Source: Pseudoruminococcus massiliensis (lineage in GTDB: Bacteria > Bacillota > Clostridia > Oscillospirales > Acutalibacteraceae). From it: a stretch of DNA of 64,000 nucleotides. The position numbers and the translations under genes were made by a program. Below the pieces are notes generated by a model. That model had not been told where the DNA came from, searched no databases, and saw only the letters and a list, made by a program, of their open reading frames with translations. Of this stretch, positions 46,199 through 55,817 are shown one piece after another. The stretch covers positions 124,001 through 188,000 of the forward strand of contig NZ_OLMR01000003.1 of the NCBI RefSeq assembly GCF_900291955.1, given 5' to 3'. Within the stretch, counting starts at the first letter, position 1. The number at the start of each line of letters is the position of its first letter.

Positions 46199-46301
46199 AT
46201 TATTTCTGCTCCTATTTAAATAATATCAACTACATCTATCAATTAATCTTTTATATGCTTATTACTGTATAATAATAAAAATAAAGTTAATTATATTTTG
46301 T

Positions 46302-46330
46302 ATTTTATCACAAATAATTTCTTATGTCTA
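46302..46330 (-). promoter_or_regulatory. Candidate promoter of the MATE-NRPS operon
   Basis: On the minus strand TAGACA (46325-46330), 17-base spacer, TAAAAT (46302-46307), about 100 bases before the MATE ATG. A TATAAT-like hexamer a little further down is an alternative. The rest of 46199-46532 is AT-rich with no gene visible. No clear palindromic site for the LuxR regulator was found. Confidence 0.35.
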
Positions 46331-46532
46331 TACATAGCCTGAAATAATGAATATTGCAATTTTTAAAAAACTAATAGGTAAATGAACAAGCTCTACCGAA
46401 AACATCCATATTATTAAGCAAAATTATGACTACAGCCATTTATTTTAATTTATCAAATCAAAGAACATCGAACTCAAATTATATTAACAATATTGTTATT
46501 TAACTTAAATAAAAATAGAGTTTTCTGCATAA

Positions 46533-46577
46533 AAAATATCATAACATTTCAGATTTTTTGAAATGTTATGATATTTT
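46533..46577. terminator. Terminator of the DUF5685-DnaJ-membrane protein operon
   Basis: Perfect 19-base arms AAAATATCATAACATTTCA and complement (46559-46577) around a 7-base loop. Confidence 0.85.
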
Positions 46578-46599
46578 ATGTTTTTAAAATTAAGAATAA

Positions 46600-47133
46600 T
46601 TACTTAATAATCTTTTTTACAATCTTGCTCCAATATTTGTCATATTGTACTGTAAGACCTGTCAATGCGTAATCATAGATAATAAATACTACATTACCAA
46701 CTGCAAGTATTATCCATGGAATATACAATCCAAATACTGTATATGCTGAAGCAGGAACCATAAGAACAAAAGTTGCTATATAAAATATCACTATCATAGC
46801 TGCATTGAAAATTGTTAGCTTAACAATTATTCTAAGAACTAAAAGCTTTATTTTTTTAAGTTGCATTTCCAAGATAGGATAATACCCAAAGAAAAGTATA
46901 AAATTAATAGCGGTTTCTTTATCAGCACAAAGAATTAATGACATAATAGAAGTTACTGCATATGCCATTACTGCCCAACCGTAGCCTATTTCTTTCACAA
47001 GAACAATATAAAGTAGGCTTGCAACTACTGGTATCGCATATGTGCCTATTGGTATAATTCCTGCAATTATCATAAGAAACAAAGAAAGTGCAGCTACAAT
47101 CGAGCTTAAGATTAGCTTTTTATTTTGCTTCAT
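46600..47133 (-). CDS. Small integral membrane protein, ECF S-component-like
   Basis: 177 residues, five or six membrane segments, with start region MKQNKKLILSSIVAALSLFLM and an early GIIPIGTYAIPVVASLLY segment. The size, hydrophobicity and the short GxxP-type first loop recall S components of energy-coupling-factor vitamin transporters, but no substrate motif is seen. I chose ATG 47133 behind GGAGG; ATG 47145 overlaps the DnaJ stop. Last gene of a three-gene operon. Confidence 0.7.
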   Translation of the reverse strand: MKQNKKLILSSIVAALSLFLMIIAGIIPIGTYAIPVVASLLYIVLVKEIGYGWAVMAYAVTSIMSLILCADKETAINFILFFGYYPILEMQLKKIKLLVLRIIVKLTIFNAAMIVIFYIATFVLMVPASAYTVFGLYIPWIILAVGNVVFIIYDYALTGLTVQYDKYWSKIVKKIIK

Positions 47134-47144
47134 AATTGCCTCCA

Positions 47145-47753
47145 TTAACGGCAGGAATTACAGCAACAATCGCAGAAACAATCTGCACAAGCAAGACTGG
47201 TACAAATATCACAAGGAGTACAGCAAAAAACTGGTCCGCCACCCCTGTTATATCCGCCGTTTGAACCATTTCTACGGTTTTTCATACGGTTATATGCTGC
47301 ATTATATTCTTTATTTGATGGGTCCATCTGACAAGCTGTCTGAAAGCTATTATAAGCGTCATCAAGCCACCCTTTATTAGACATAATAACGCCATTCAGA
47401 AAGTACCATTCAGCATCACGACCCTCAAAAGGAATACCATTAAGAATCTGCTCCGCTTCTTGAAATCTTCCTGTATTTATAAGATTTCTTACATCAGCAT
47501 AGTTTGAAGATGCACGAGCTGTCCCAGCATTATAATATTCATTATTTCCGCCTTTTTTAGCAGCTCTTTTCTCAGATATAATCTGGTCATAAGCCTCATT
47601 TATTTCCGCCATTTTTTTAGATGCATAGTCTGCCAAAGGTCCGTCCTGATAATTATCAGGGTGATATTTTTTTGCAAGCTCACGGTAAGCTTTTTTTACT
47701 TCTTCTTCAGAAGCATTACCATCAAGACCAAGAACACTATATGGGTCATTCAT
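47145..47753 (-). CDS. DnaJ-domain protein with cysteine-rich tail
   Basis: 202 residues. J domain at 1-65 with the HPD tripeptide (KYHPDNY) that stimulates Hsp70 ATPase. Residues about 95-160 hold a TPR-like helical pair ([33 protein letters not shown]). The last 27 residues contain 11 cysteines ([17 protein letters not shown] and following), suggesting metal binding or lipidation-type modification. It is not the chaperone DnaJ itself, which is far longer. Overlaps the DUF5685 gene by 8 bases. Confidence 0.88.
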   Translation of the reverse strand: MNDPYSVLGLDGNASEEEVKKAYRELAKKYHPDNYQDGPLADYASKKMAEINEAYDQIISEKRAAKKGGNNEYYNAGTARASSNYADVRNLINTGRFQEAEQILNGIPFEGRDAEWYFLNGVIMSNKGWLDDAYNSFQTACQMDPSNKEYNAAYNRMKNRRNGSNGGYNRGGGPVFCCTPCDICTSLACADCFCDCCCNSCR

Positions 47754-48639
47754 CTATATCACTTCTTTCAAAATATTTCTTTTTATCAATAAATAAGCAT
47801 TGCTTCTGCGCAGATGCAAGACCACGATTTATTATATTTTCTAAAATCGGTTTACATATTGTTAAGTCAAGAAGATTAAACGCAGAAATCGCCATTGAAA
47901 CTGTTAAATTAAGTGTGGAATTACAATAATCCATAATTTCAAAATTAGAAATTTTATCATAACTACTAAAATGGCTTGCAAAAGGATTAAAAGATTTCTT
48001 CTCTTTATCTTCAAAATAGTCATCAGCAGCGTCCATAAGATAAATCCATCTTCCAATATAATATCCAAATTCTTTAAGAATGATTTTTTCATCATCGTTT
48101 TTTGCAAAAAGCAAACACAACCTTGATATAGCTTTTGCAGTAGGGTCTGCTGAACAGTCGATGCTGCTATTTTTATGTTTTTCAATTTCAAGCTGTTCTG
48201 ACATCATATTTTTTGTAATTTCTTCAATTTCAGGATAAGCAGCGATAGCTTTTTTATGACTTCTCTTAAAAATAAGCTTTAAAAGCCTTGCTGCTGTCGC
48301 CTTGAAAAAGCCTGAGTCATAAATAGTATCTTCAAGCTTATAATAAGTCATAATTACAGAAACAGCTCCTGCAAAATGGTAACTTTCACCACTTGAAAAA
48401 CAAAAATTACATTTTTTCAGTGGATTTACAACACAGCGTTTTTTTGAATAATTTATACTTTCATTTCTAAGTGACATTATAAGCATTGCAATCAATGTGC
48501 AATCATAGCTAAGTGTAAGTCGGGAAACTATCCCATAATCTTTACCAAGATACTTACAAAGCCCACAATACACGCTTTTATATTCTTCATATTCACGAAT
48601 TTTAAGTTCAGGCTTATCGGGTTTTAAATAACCAAACAC
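47746..48639 (-). CDS. DUF5685 family protein
   Basis: 297 residues from GTG 48639: GGAG lies seven bases before it and the resulting start [18 protein letters not shown] is the family's typical opening; an upstream ATG 48660 overlaps the leader. Conserved [13 protein letters not shown] and CNFC cysteines and a late [16 protein letters not shown] acidic motif suggest a helical metal-binding protein, somewhat like isoprenoid-synthase-type helical bundles. Function unknown. DUF5685 and J-domain genes recur together in Clostridia, supporting a joint role. An inverted repeat AAACACAT/ATGTGTTT (48655-48675) lies just before the ribosome site and could affect translation. Confidence 0.85.
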   Translation of the reverse strand: MFGYLKPDKPELKIREYEEYKSVYCGLCKYLGKDYGIVSRLTLSYDCTLIAMLIMSLRNESINYSKKRCVVNPLKKCNFCFSSGESYHFAGAVSVIMTYYKLEDTIYDSGFFKATAARLLKLIFKRSHKKAIAAYPEIEEITKNMMSEQLEIEKHKNSSIDCSADPTAKAISRLCLLFAKNDDEKIILKEFGYYIGRWIYLMDAADDYFEDKEKKSFNPFASHFSSYDKISNFEIMDYCNSTLNLTVSMAISAFNLLDLTICKPILENIINRGLASAQKQCLFIDKKKYFERSDIDE

Positions 48640-48675
48640 ATCATCACTCCAAATAAACACATCAGAAATGTGTTT

Positions 48676-48903
48676 ATAAGTAATAATACTATATTTTTCA
48701 AATTTCGTAAATTAACATATTGTAAATTCTCTATTAATATTAAATATTTTTTTATTGTGAAAATAAAATAGTACAGTTTGCACTAAGTGTTATTTTATTA
48801 AAAAATCATCTTGAAAGTAACATAGTTTTTATTATATATACAAAAATCTGTACTTAGAAGATAAATAAGTATAAAAAGGTATAATATATCATTTTCCTGA
48901 AAT
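48676..48903. other. AT-rich intergenic region
   Basis: No gene seen; presumably holds the promoter of the DUF5685 operon on the minus strand. Confidence 0.4.
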
Positions 48904-48946
48904 AAACTGCCCCAAGTTGTGCAGACAGTACAACTTGGGGCAGTTT
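48904..48946. terminator. Terminator of nrdR (repeat D, copy 1)
   Basis: Perfect 17-base arms AAACTGCCCCAAGTTGT and complement (48930-48946), 9-base loop. The left arm and loop recur, degenerate, at 56958-56985. Confidence 0.85.
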
Positions 48947-48993
48947 ACACTTTAAAAATAAGTGTCATATCTTCTAAAATTTCAAAAAATGAA

Positions 48994-49449
48994 TTACTTT
49001 TCTTTTAAGAGTTTTGAAAGCTCTTCCATAAAGGAATTTATATCTTTGAATTGTCTATATACAGAAGCAAAACGGACATATGAAACCTCATCTATGCTTT
49101 TTAGTTTTTCCATTGCAAGCTCTCCAATATATTTTGAGCTTACTTCACGGTCAAGACTACTTTGAAGCTTAACTTCAATATCATCTACAACACCTTGAAG
49201 TGTTTCTAAAGAAACAGGTCTGTTTGCACAAGCCCTTAATAAGCCATTCAAAAGCTTTTCACCATCAAATGGCTGGCGGGAATTATCACTCTTGACAACA
49301 ACTATTGGCAATGTTTCTACAACTTCATAGGTTGTAAATCTTTTGCCACATTTTAAGCATTCTCTCCTTCTTCGTATGCGTTCGCCTTCATCTGTCGGAC
49401 GAGAATCAATAACTTTACTTTCAGCATAGGTACAAAAAGGGCATTTCAT
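48994..49449 (-). CDS. nrdR: Transcriptional repressor NrdR
   Basis: Controls ribonucleotide reductase genes according to ATP/dATP. 151 residues, the normal length: N-terminal zinc ribbon MKCPFC ... CLKCGKRF with RRRREC between, then an ATP-cone ([39 protein letters not shown]). The expected NrdR boxes upstream of nrdG were not found by eye. Confidence 0.96.
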   Translation of the reverse strand: MKCPFCTYAESKVIDSRPTDEGERIRRRRECLKCGKRFTTYEVVETLPIVVVKSDNSRQPFDGEKLLNGLLRACANRPVSLETLQGVVDDIEVKLQSSLDREVSSKYIGELAMEKLKSIDEVSYVRFASVYRQFKDINSFMEELSKLLKEK

Positions 49450-49592
49450 AATATTTGCCTCCGAGCTTAATTATATGTGTTTTAGTATATACTTATTAAC
49501 ACTAATATAACATTTTTCATTAAAAAAATCAAGAATAACATGGAAATTTTTTAATTATATCGCCCAAAAAGTTAAAAATCAACATACAAAGA

Positions 49593-50429
49593 TTATTTCT
49601 CATTTTTAAGAAGACTGAGTAAATATGGAATTGCAAGCTCAAAGTTTACTCCATAAGCATTGGCACCTTTTTCTTCTGCTGTAATGCGTATACACTCAAC
49701 TGTATAATCTGCGGCAATCTTGATTGCCTTATCAAGTGATAAACCATTGTTTAAAGCACCTACGCATACAGATGAAAATACATCTCCCGTCCCATGATAG
49801 CTTGTAGGAAGCTTCTTGTGGAAATATGAGAAAGTAGTATTTTTTTCGCTATCATATCCTACAATGCCATATTTACCGTTATAGCTTGCACCAGTAATTG
49901 CAGCTTTCTTAGCACCAATTGCGGTAAGTTTATGAAGTATATCAAAAATATATTGCTCATCATACTCTGTCTTATATTCTGTGTCAGTCATCAGACAAGC
50001 TTCTGTAAGATTAGGAACTATAATATCAGCCTTTGCACAAACATTAGCCATAAGTTTTGCAAAATTATTATCAAAAGCAGGATATAGCTTGCCATTATCT
50101 GCCATTGCAGGGTCAACAAAGATAATGTTGTCATCTGTCTTATATCTATCAAAGAAATCACATACAAGTTTTGTTTGTTCTGCTGAACCAAGATAACCAG
50201 TATATATTGCATCAAACTTGAAGTTTTCTTTCTTCCAATGGTCGGAAATAGGCTGAATTTGGTCTGTTAAATCTTTGAATGTAAAATCTGAAAACATTGT
50301 ATGTGTTGAAAGTACAGCGGTTGGAATTATTGCAGTTTCTATACCCATAGCCGAAATAATTGGAAGTGCAACTGTAAGAGAACACTTACCGATACAAGAA
50401 ATATCCTGAATTGTTACTATTCTTTTCAT
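49593..50429 (-). CDS. pdxY: Pyridoxal/pyridoxamine kinase (PfkB family)
   Basis: 278 residues. Starts KRIVTIQDISCIGKCSLT, typical of PdxY-like kinases in Firmicutes, and has the C-terminal phosphate-binding YHGTGDVFSSVCVGAL with the catalytic Asp in GTGD. Predicted to phosphorylate B6 vitamers for salvage to PLP. PdxK and HMP kinase are related; the N-terminal signature and length favour pyridoxal kinase. Isolated gene. Confidence 0.87.
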   Translation of the reverse strand: MKRIVTIQDISCIGKCSLTVALPIISAMGIETAIIPTAVLSTHTMFSDFTFKDLTDQIQPISDHWKKENFKFDAIYTGYLGSAEQTKLVCDFFDRYKTDDNIIFVDPAMADNGKLYPAFDNNFAKLMANVCAKADIIVPNLTEACLMTDTEYKTEYDEQYIFDILHKLTAIGAKKAAITGASYNGKYGIVGYDSEKNTTFSYFHKKLPTSYHGTGDVFSSVCVGALNNGLSLDKAIKIAADYTVECIRITAEEKGANAYGVNFELAIPYLLSLLKNEK

Positions 50430-50583
50430 TATTTAACCCTCTTATTTGATATTATTTTTAAAAAAGCTTTTATATTATAACATATGTTTGCACCTATTAA
50501 AAAGTACAGTTTTTATATTTTCAAGATGTACAGATTTATAAGCTGGTGCATACATATATAATTTCATATTTTCATATAAGAAA

Positions 50584-50623
50584 ATAGCATAATATTTCAG
50601 GTTGTTCTGAAATATTATGCTAT
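50584..50623. terminator. Terminator of the amidohydrolase gene
   Basis: Perfect 17-base arms ATAGCATAATATTTCAG and complement around GTTGTT. Confidence 0.85.
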
Positions 50624-50635
50624 GAAAGTTATATG

Positions 50636-51454
50636 TTATATATTGAAAGGAAGATTAAATACCCTTAACGCATTTTTATACATAATATTATTGTAGTCAT
50701 TCTCGGAAATAAGTTCTTTAAGTTCATTAAAATATTCCTGATAAAGACTACGGTCGCCAGTTTTATTATGGAGATAGGTGTCTTTACCATCTATCGGATT
50801 GTCGCTGCCAAAGAATAGCTTTTCTGATGAGGAATTCTTTATAAGAGAAATTGCACTTTTAATTGGTACCCACGCAGTATCACCATATAAATTTGGTAAA
50901 CTGCTTATAAGTTTTATTGCTTTTGAATTATCACTGCCAAGCCCCATATGAGCCATAATAAACTTAACCTTAGGAAACTTCTTTGCTGCGTTATATACAG
51001 TGATAGGTTCTGCCTCCTTACAGCCGCCAGTATGGATTATTATAGGCAGATTAAGTTCCTCTGCAAAACATAGATATTCTTCAACTTCAGGACTATCCGT
51101 TGATGTCTTACTATAATAAGGGTGAAGCTTTAGAGCTTTAATTATATCAAGATTAGCTTTTACAGTATCTTCAATTTCTCGAGTGAGTCTTTCTGTGTGT
51201 GGTTTAAACCAAAATGCCACACCTAATTTATTGGGATTTTTTCTTGCTATTTTAATACAATCATTAAGACATTCAAACTGTGATTTCTGCATTTCAATCG
51301 GTATCTCTGTTAAATCAGGGTAGTATTCAACAGCATCAATGTTTGAAATAATTGAATAATCAATATTATAAGCTTTCATAGAATATAGAACATCTTCTTC
51401 AGATAAATTAAAATCTGATGCCAAACCTATATGAGTATGAATATCAATAATCAT
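50636..51454 (-). CDS. Amidohydrolase family protein (Amidohydro_2 / TatD-like)
   Basis: 272 residues with a metal-dependent hydrolase TIM-barrel pattern: IIDIHTHIG at the N-terminus (HxH), KLHPYYS and IIHTGG (His), VKFIMAHMG (His) and FGSDNPID (Asp). These are the usual metal ligands, so it should be active. The closest types are amidohydrolase-2 enzymes such as decarboxylases and TatD-like DNases; the substrate cannot be told. AAGGAAG before ATG. Monocistronic. Confidence 0.82.
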   Translation of the reverse strand: MIIDIHTHIGLASDFNLSEEDVLYSMKAYNIDYSIISNIDAVEYYPDLTEIPIEMQKSQFECLNDCIKIARKNPNKLGVAFWFKPHTERLTREIEDTVKANLDIIKALKLHPYYSKTSTDSPEVEEYLCFAEELNLPIIIHTGGCKEAEPITVYNAAKKFPKVKFIMAHMGLGSDNSKAIKLISSLPNLYGDTAWVPIKSAISLIKNSSSEKLFFGSDNPIDGKDTYLHNKTGDRSLYQEYFNELKELISENDYNNIMYKNALRVFNLPFNI

Positions 51455-51748
51455 ATATGCACTTCCTTTAATATTTTATAAAATAATAGCATTTCAAAAT
51501 GATTATGTCAAATATCGTATGTGAATAATGGCAATTTTTAAAAAGCAAAATAATAAAATATGTTTATATTAAATATATTCTTGCTATATTCTGAGTATAT
51601 TTATGTCATTTGCTGAACAAATTGCATAAATAAAGCACTTTTTATTTAGTAATAATAGAAATTTTTTCAGCAAAACAGAGAAAAAGCATTAGTTTTGCTT
51701 TGCTTTTTAGCTCTGAATATAGAAAATATATAAAAATTTTCAAATAGA
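51455..51748. other. AT-rich divergent intergenic region
   Basis: No gene seen. Carries the amidohydrolase promoter region and leads into the sugar-ABC promoter at 51749. Confidence 0.4.
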
Positions 51749-51778
51749 TTGACTTTTATAGTTTAAATAAACTATAAT
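51749..51778 (+). promoter_or_regulatory. Sugar-ABC operon promoter with embedded operator-like palindrome
   Basis: TTGACT at 51749-51754 and TATAAT at 51773-51778, 18 bases apart. The spacer is occupied by TATAGTTTA-AA-TAAACTATA (51757-51776), 9-base perfect arms. A repressor bound there would block RNA polymerase. A second inverted repeat, GTAAAGT / ACTTTAC (51795-51801 and 51809-51815), lies in the early transcript. Confidence 0.65.
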
Positions 51779-51849
51779 TTTAGCAATGGGTGCGGTAAAG
51801 TAAAATAAACTTTACTTGCAAAAATTTTTTTAACAAGGAGAGAAAAACA

Positions 51850-53232
51850 ATGAAAGTAAAGAAAATCTTAGCAGCATTACTCGTAGCATCTATTTGTTCC
51901 ACAGCAGCTCTGGCAGGATGTAGCGTTTCTAAAAGTGATAGTACAAGTACAGGAGGAAGCTCAACTGCAAGTAGCACAGATTCCAAGTCATCTTCTAATG
52001 AGCCTGTAACTGTTACTATTAAGCAATTTAAGGCAGAAATTGATGAACAGCTTGGAAAAGCTATCGAAAAATATAAGAGTGTAGCTCCAAATGTAACCAT
52101 TACATATCAGTCAATCGGTGCTGGCACAGATATTGGCACAGTCCTTAAGGCAGATATGTCCGCAGGTACAATGCCAACTATTTTTAATGCTATTGGTCCA
52201 TCTGAATATGAAGTTTATAAGGATTATCTTGAAGACCTTAGCGACCAACCATGGGTTAGTCACGCAACAAAAGGTTCTCTTGACCTTCTGACAGTTGATG
52301 GTAAGGTCTATGGCTTACCAGTTTCAACAGAGGGACTTGGACTTGTTGTCAACAAGAAGATTTTTGACGATGCAGGCATTGATATTTCAAATCTTAAATC
52401 TATGAAGGATTTTGATGACGCATTCTCAAAGCTTGATGCAAAAATCAAGGACGGTTCTCTTGCAAATGTAGATAGCTGTAAGAATCTTAAAGCTGTAACA
52501 GCCGTTCAAGGTGCAGAAACATGGGTTCTTGGTGACCACGCAGAAAATATTTTCCTCACTCCTGAATTTGAAGGCGACCCATTCAAGGCATATAATTCAA
52601 AGACAGTCGAAATGAAATATGCTGATACATACAAAGATTATACTGATATGATGCTCAAATATTCTGAGTTTGCAGACAATAAGAAGGGTGCAGTAACCTA
52701 TACATATTCAGGTAATGCTATCCCTGATATTTCAACAGGTAAGGTTGCAGTTATTCAGCAGGGTAACTGGGCATACAATGAAATCAATAAGATTGACGAA
52801 GAAACAGCTAAGAATCTCACACTTCTTCCTATGCCTATCGGTGGAGATAATCAAGATGCTGCTATGATTTCTATCCTTTCTCAGTATTGGACAGTTAATG
52901 CTAAGGCAAGCGATGCTGAAAAGACTGCTGCAAAAGATTTCCTTAACTGGCTCTATCAGAGTGATGAAGGTAAGGATATAGTTGTAAATAGCTTTGGATT
53001 TATTCCAGTGTTTGATAACTATGGTGACCTCGCACCATCAGACCCACTTTCAAAGGCAGTTGTAGACCTCAGCTCCTCTGGCAAGGTAGTTAACGCAGTA
53101 TTCAAGGGTACACCTGATGGTTGGGGACAGAATGTATTCGGTGCAGCAGTTCAGGCATATATCTCTGGAGAAAAAACTTGGGACGAAGTTGTAAAAACAG
53201 CTCAAGATGGCTGGGCAGAAGCTAAAAAATAA
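51850..53232 (+). CDS. Carbohydrate ABC transporter substrate-binding lipoprotein
   Basis: 460 residues. Lipobox ALAGC (Cys24), a Ser/Thr-rich linker to about residue 55, then a family-1 solute-binding fold: VTITYQSIGAGTD, DDAGIDISNLKSM, GKVAVIQQGNWAYNEI (aromatic sugar-contact region) and FLNWLYQSDEGKDIV. Likely ligand an oligosaccharide (maltose or similar), but specificity cannot be read. First gene of a five-gene operon, AAGGAG site. Binding-protein genes of this type are expressed at higher level than their permeases, which the downstream hairpin would permit. Confidence 0.92.
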   Translation: MKVKKILAALLVASICSTAALAGCSVSKSDSTSTGGSSTASSTDSKSSSNEPVTVTIKQFKAEIDEQLGKAIEKYKSVAPNVTITYQSIGAGTDIGTVLKADMSAGTMPTIFNAIGPSEYEVYKDYLEDLSDQPWVSHATKGSLDLLTVDGKVYGLPVSTEGLGLVVNKKIFDDAGIDISNLKSMKDFDDAFSKLDAKIKDGSLANVDSCKNLKAVTAVQGAETWVLGDHAENIFLTPEFEGDPFKAYNSKTVEMKYADTYKDYTDMMLKYSEFADNKKGAVTYTYSGNAIPDISTGKVAVIQQGNWAYNEINKIDEETAKNLTLLPMPIGGDNQDAAMISILSQYWTVNAKASDAEKTAAKDFLNWLYQSDEGKDIVVNSFGFIPVFDNYGDLAPSDPLSKAVVDLSSSGKVVNAVFKGTPDGWGQNVFGAAVQAYISGEKTWDEVVKTAQDGWAEAKK

Positions 53233-53278
53233 TTAGTACGAAGCAATAAACCGACATAATAAATTTATAATAATTATT

Positions 53279-53320
53279 AAAAGGGGTGCGGTGGATAGGT
53301 CTATCGCGTCCCTTTTTGCT
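53279..53320 (+). terminator. Attenuator between binding protein and permeases
   Basis: AAAAGGGG..GCG..GATAG pairs with CTATC.GCG..CCCTTTTT around GT, with a T-run. A partial terminator here would reduce downstream expression relative to the binding protein. Confidence 0.6.
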
Positions 53321-53346
53321 TTTTAAGAAATGGAGGAAACAATATT

Positions 53347-54213
53347 ATGAAACGCTCCAAATTGGGTTTTTGGCTTTTTCTTGCACCATGTTTGATTTCC
53401 TTTGCAATAGTAGTTCTAATTCCTACAGTTATAGGTATCTACTATTCATTAACAGATTGGAAAGGTTCAGGAAACGCTAATTTCATAGGTTTTGAAAATT
53501 ATATTAAGCTTTTTACAAATGATAATTCCAATTTCTGGTATTCTTTTGGTTACACAGCTCTTTTTGCTATAACAGCTGTTATATGTATCAATGTAGTGGG
53601 CTTTGCACTGGCACTTCTTGTAACAAAGAAATTCCGTGGAGCAACTCTACTCAGAGGGATATTCTTTATGCCTAACCTTATAGGCGGTTTGCTTTTGGGC
53701 TTTGCATGGCAGTTTATCTTTAAGCAGGTTTTTAATGCAATTTATACAGCCACAGGAATGGAATTTTTCCGTAACTGGCTGACAGACAGCACAACAGGAT
53801 TTTTCGCATTGCTTATAGTTATGGTCTGGCAGATGGGCGGATATATGATGATTATTTATATTGCCGCAATACAGAATATTCCAGACAGCGTTATAGAAGC
53901 TTCTGCGATAGACGGTGCAGGTGGCTGGAGAAGGCTCTTTAGCATAACTATTCCTATGGTTGTTCCTGCATTTACAGTTGGTCTTTTCCTTATGCTTTCA
54001 AACTCATTTAAGCTTTTTGACCAAAACCTTGCACTAACAAAGGGCGGTCCTAACCACTGCAATGAGATGCTTGCACTAAATATTTATAACTCCGCATTTG
54101 TTTCTAACCAAACAGGCTATGCACAGGCTAAGGCTGTAATCTTCCTTATTTCAGTTGCAACAATCTCTATAATTCAGCTTATCGCTACTAAGAGAGCGGA
54201 GGTAGAAACATGA
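53347..54213 (+). CDS. Sugar ABC permease, MalF type
   Basis: 288 residues, six membrane segments. EAA loop: EASAIDGAGGWRRLFSITIP at about 188-207, which docks on the ATPase. Short N-terminal membrane anchor instead of the extra MalF domain. Overlaps the next gene by 4 bases. Confidence 0.93.
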   Translation: MKRSKLGFWLFLAPCLISFAIVVLIPTVIGIYYSLTDWKGSGNANFIGFENYIKLFTNDNSNFWYSFGYTALFAITAVICINVVGFALALLVTKKFRGATLLRGIFFMPNLIGGLLLGFAWQFIFKQVFNAIYTATGMEFFRNWLTDSTTGFFALLIVMVWQMGGYMMIIYIAAIQNIPDSVIEASAIDGAGGWRRLFSITIPMVVPAFTVGLFLMLSNSFKLFDQNLALTKGGPNHCNEMLALNIYNSAFVSNQTGYAQAKAVIFLISVATISIIQLIATKRAEVET

Positions 54214-55085
54214 CAGGTGAAAATAAATTCTTTAAATATCTGAAAATAGTAATAGGCTTTTTAGTAGCGATTTTATTTTTGCTTCCTATTTTTATACTTT
54301 TAATGGATTCCTTCAAGAATCAAAAAGGTATACTCACAGATGTTTTGGGTTGGCCAAATCCATTTATATTTGATAACTACCCAAAAGCTATGGAGAAAAT
54401 GAATTTCTTCAATTCTCTTTGGAACTCTGTATGGATAACAGTAGTTTCTACAGCTCTGATATTACTATTTTCTTCAATGGCAGCATGGGTTCTTGTCAGA
54501 TATAAAACAAAAATTTCAAAGCTTATGTTTATTCTTTTTGCAGTTGCACTTTTGATACCTTTCCAGTGTGTAATGCTCCCTCTTATGTCTATTATGGGAA
54601 GCAAAGAAATTTTTTCAATATCATTTGGTGATGCAACATTTGCGCTTAACGGTCTTAATATACTTAATCCTTTTGGCTTAGTATTTACTTATCTTGGCTT
54701 TGGCTGTAGTATGGCAATTATGCTATATCACGGATTTATAAAAGGGGTTCCAGAGGAGCTTGAAGAAGCTGCTATGATTGACGGTTGTAGTATGTTTAAG
54801 ACTTTCTGGAAAATAGTCTTCCCTCTTCTCTCTCCTATAAACACAACTGTTGCAATTCTTCAGATTATGTGGATTTGGAATGACTATCTCTTACCAAGCC
54901 TTGTTCTCAAAGAACAATCATGGTATACACTTCCACTTCAGACAAGTAAATTCTTCAGCACATTTACAAGTAGCTGGGATATTGCGACAGCCGCACTCAT
55001 ACTTTCAATGTTGCCAGTTGTTATCTTCTATCTTATCGCACAAAAGAAGATTATCAAGGGTGTTGTTGATGGTGCTATTAAATAA
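54210..55085 (+). CDS. Sugar ABC permease, MalG type
   Basis: 291 residues, six membrane segments, EAA loop EEAAMIDGCSMFKTFWKIVFP (about 190-210). Pairs with the MalF-type protein to form the channel. ATG overlaps the upstream stop (ATGA). Confidence 0.93.
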   Translation: MTGENKFFKYLKIVIGFLVAILFLLPIFILLMDSFKNQKGILTDVLGWPNPFIFDNYPKAMEKMNFFNSLWNSVWITVVSTALILLFSSMAAWVLVRYKTKISKLMFILFAVALLIPFQCVMLPLMSIMGSKEIFSISFGDATFALNGLNILNPFGLVFTYLGFGCSMAIMLYHGFIKGVPEELEEAAMIDGCSMFKTFWKIVFPLLSPINTTVAILQIMWIWNDYLLPSLVLKEQSWYTLPLQTSKFFSTFTSSWDIATAALILSMLPVVIFYLIAQKKIIKGVVDGAIK

Positions 55086-55112
55086 TAAATTATAAAAAGG
55101 AATGAAGCAATT

Positions 55113-55817
55113 ATGATACTCGCAAAGGATAAAGCACCACAGAAAGATTATGATAAAAAAACACGCTATCCTAAGCACAGAATAACTCTATATCTTATGC
55201 TTTTTTACGAAGCCTTTTGGCGTATAATCGGAGCAAATCTTCTATTTATACTTTTTTGTATTCCGATAGTTACAATCCCTGCTGCAATCGGCGGTTTAAC
55301 AAGAGTTATGAGCCGTTTTGCAAGAGATGAGCAAGCATATGTAATAGACGATTTTATGAAAGGCTTTAAGCAAGAATGGAAGAAAAATACAGCTTTTGCA
55401 GCAATTCAGCTTGTATTTATAGCTCTTGCATATGTTGCAATAGGTGTTTACTCAAAGCTGATAGATAATTCTACATTCTCAGCTATTCTTGTAGCGTTGG
55501 TTTTGGCGGTTGCGATAATGTTCTTTGCGATTTCCAATTATGTATATGTTATGATAGCGTCTGTTGACCTATCACTTAAGCAGATAATAAGGAATGCTTT
55601 GGCGCTATATCTCATAAAACCATTTGGAACTCTTATTACAATGATAGTTCAGGCAGTAATTATATTTGTAGCAATAGGCTACTTTCCAGTAGGATTGTTT
55701 CTGCCAATAGTATTTGGTTTCTCAATAATGAGCTTTACAGCGTCATTTAATTCATGGCCACAGATTGAAAAATATGTAATAACCCCTCATAATAAAACGA
55801 AAGAAGGAGATTTATAA
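55113..55817 (+). CDS. YesL family (DUF624) membrane protein
   Basis: 234 residues with five membrane segments. The block YEAFWRIIGANLLFILFCIP and later GLTRVMSRFARDEQAY match YesL/DUF624, a family that commonly accompanies carbohydrate ABC operons in Firmicutes. Suggested to assist transport or its sensing; mechanism unknown. Coupled to the ATPase gene by TAATG. Confidence 0.85.
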   Translation: MILAKDKAPQKDYDKKTRYPKHRITLYLMLFYEAFWRIIGANLLFILFCIPIVTIPAAIGGLTRVMSRFARDEQAYVIDDFMKGFKQEWKKNTAFAAIQLVFIALAYVAIGVYSKLIDNSTFSAILVALVLAVAIMFFAISNYVYVMIASVDLSLKQIIRNALALYLIKPFGTLITMIVQAVIIFVAIGYFPVGLFLPIVFGFSIMSFTASFNSWPQIEKYVITPHNKTKEGDL

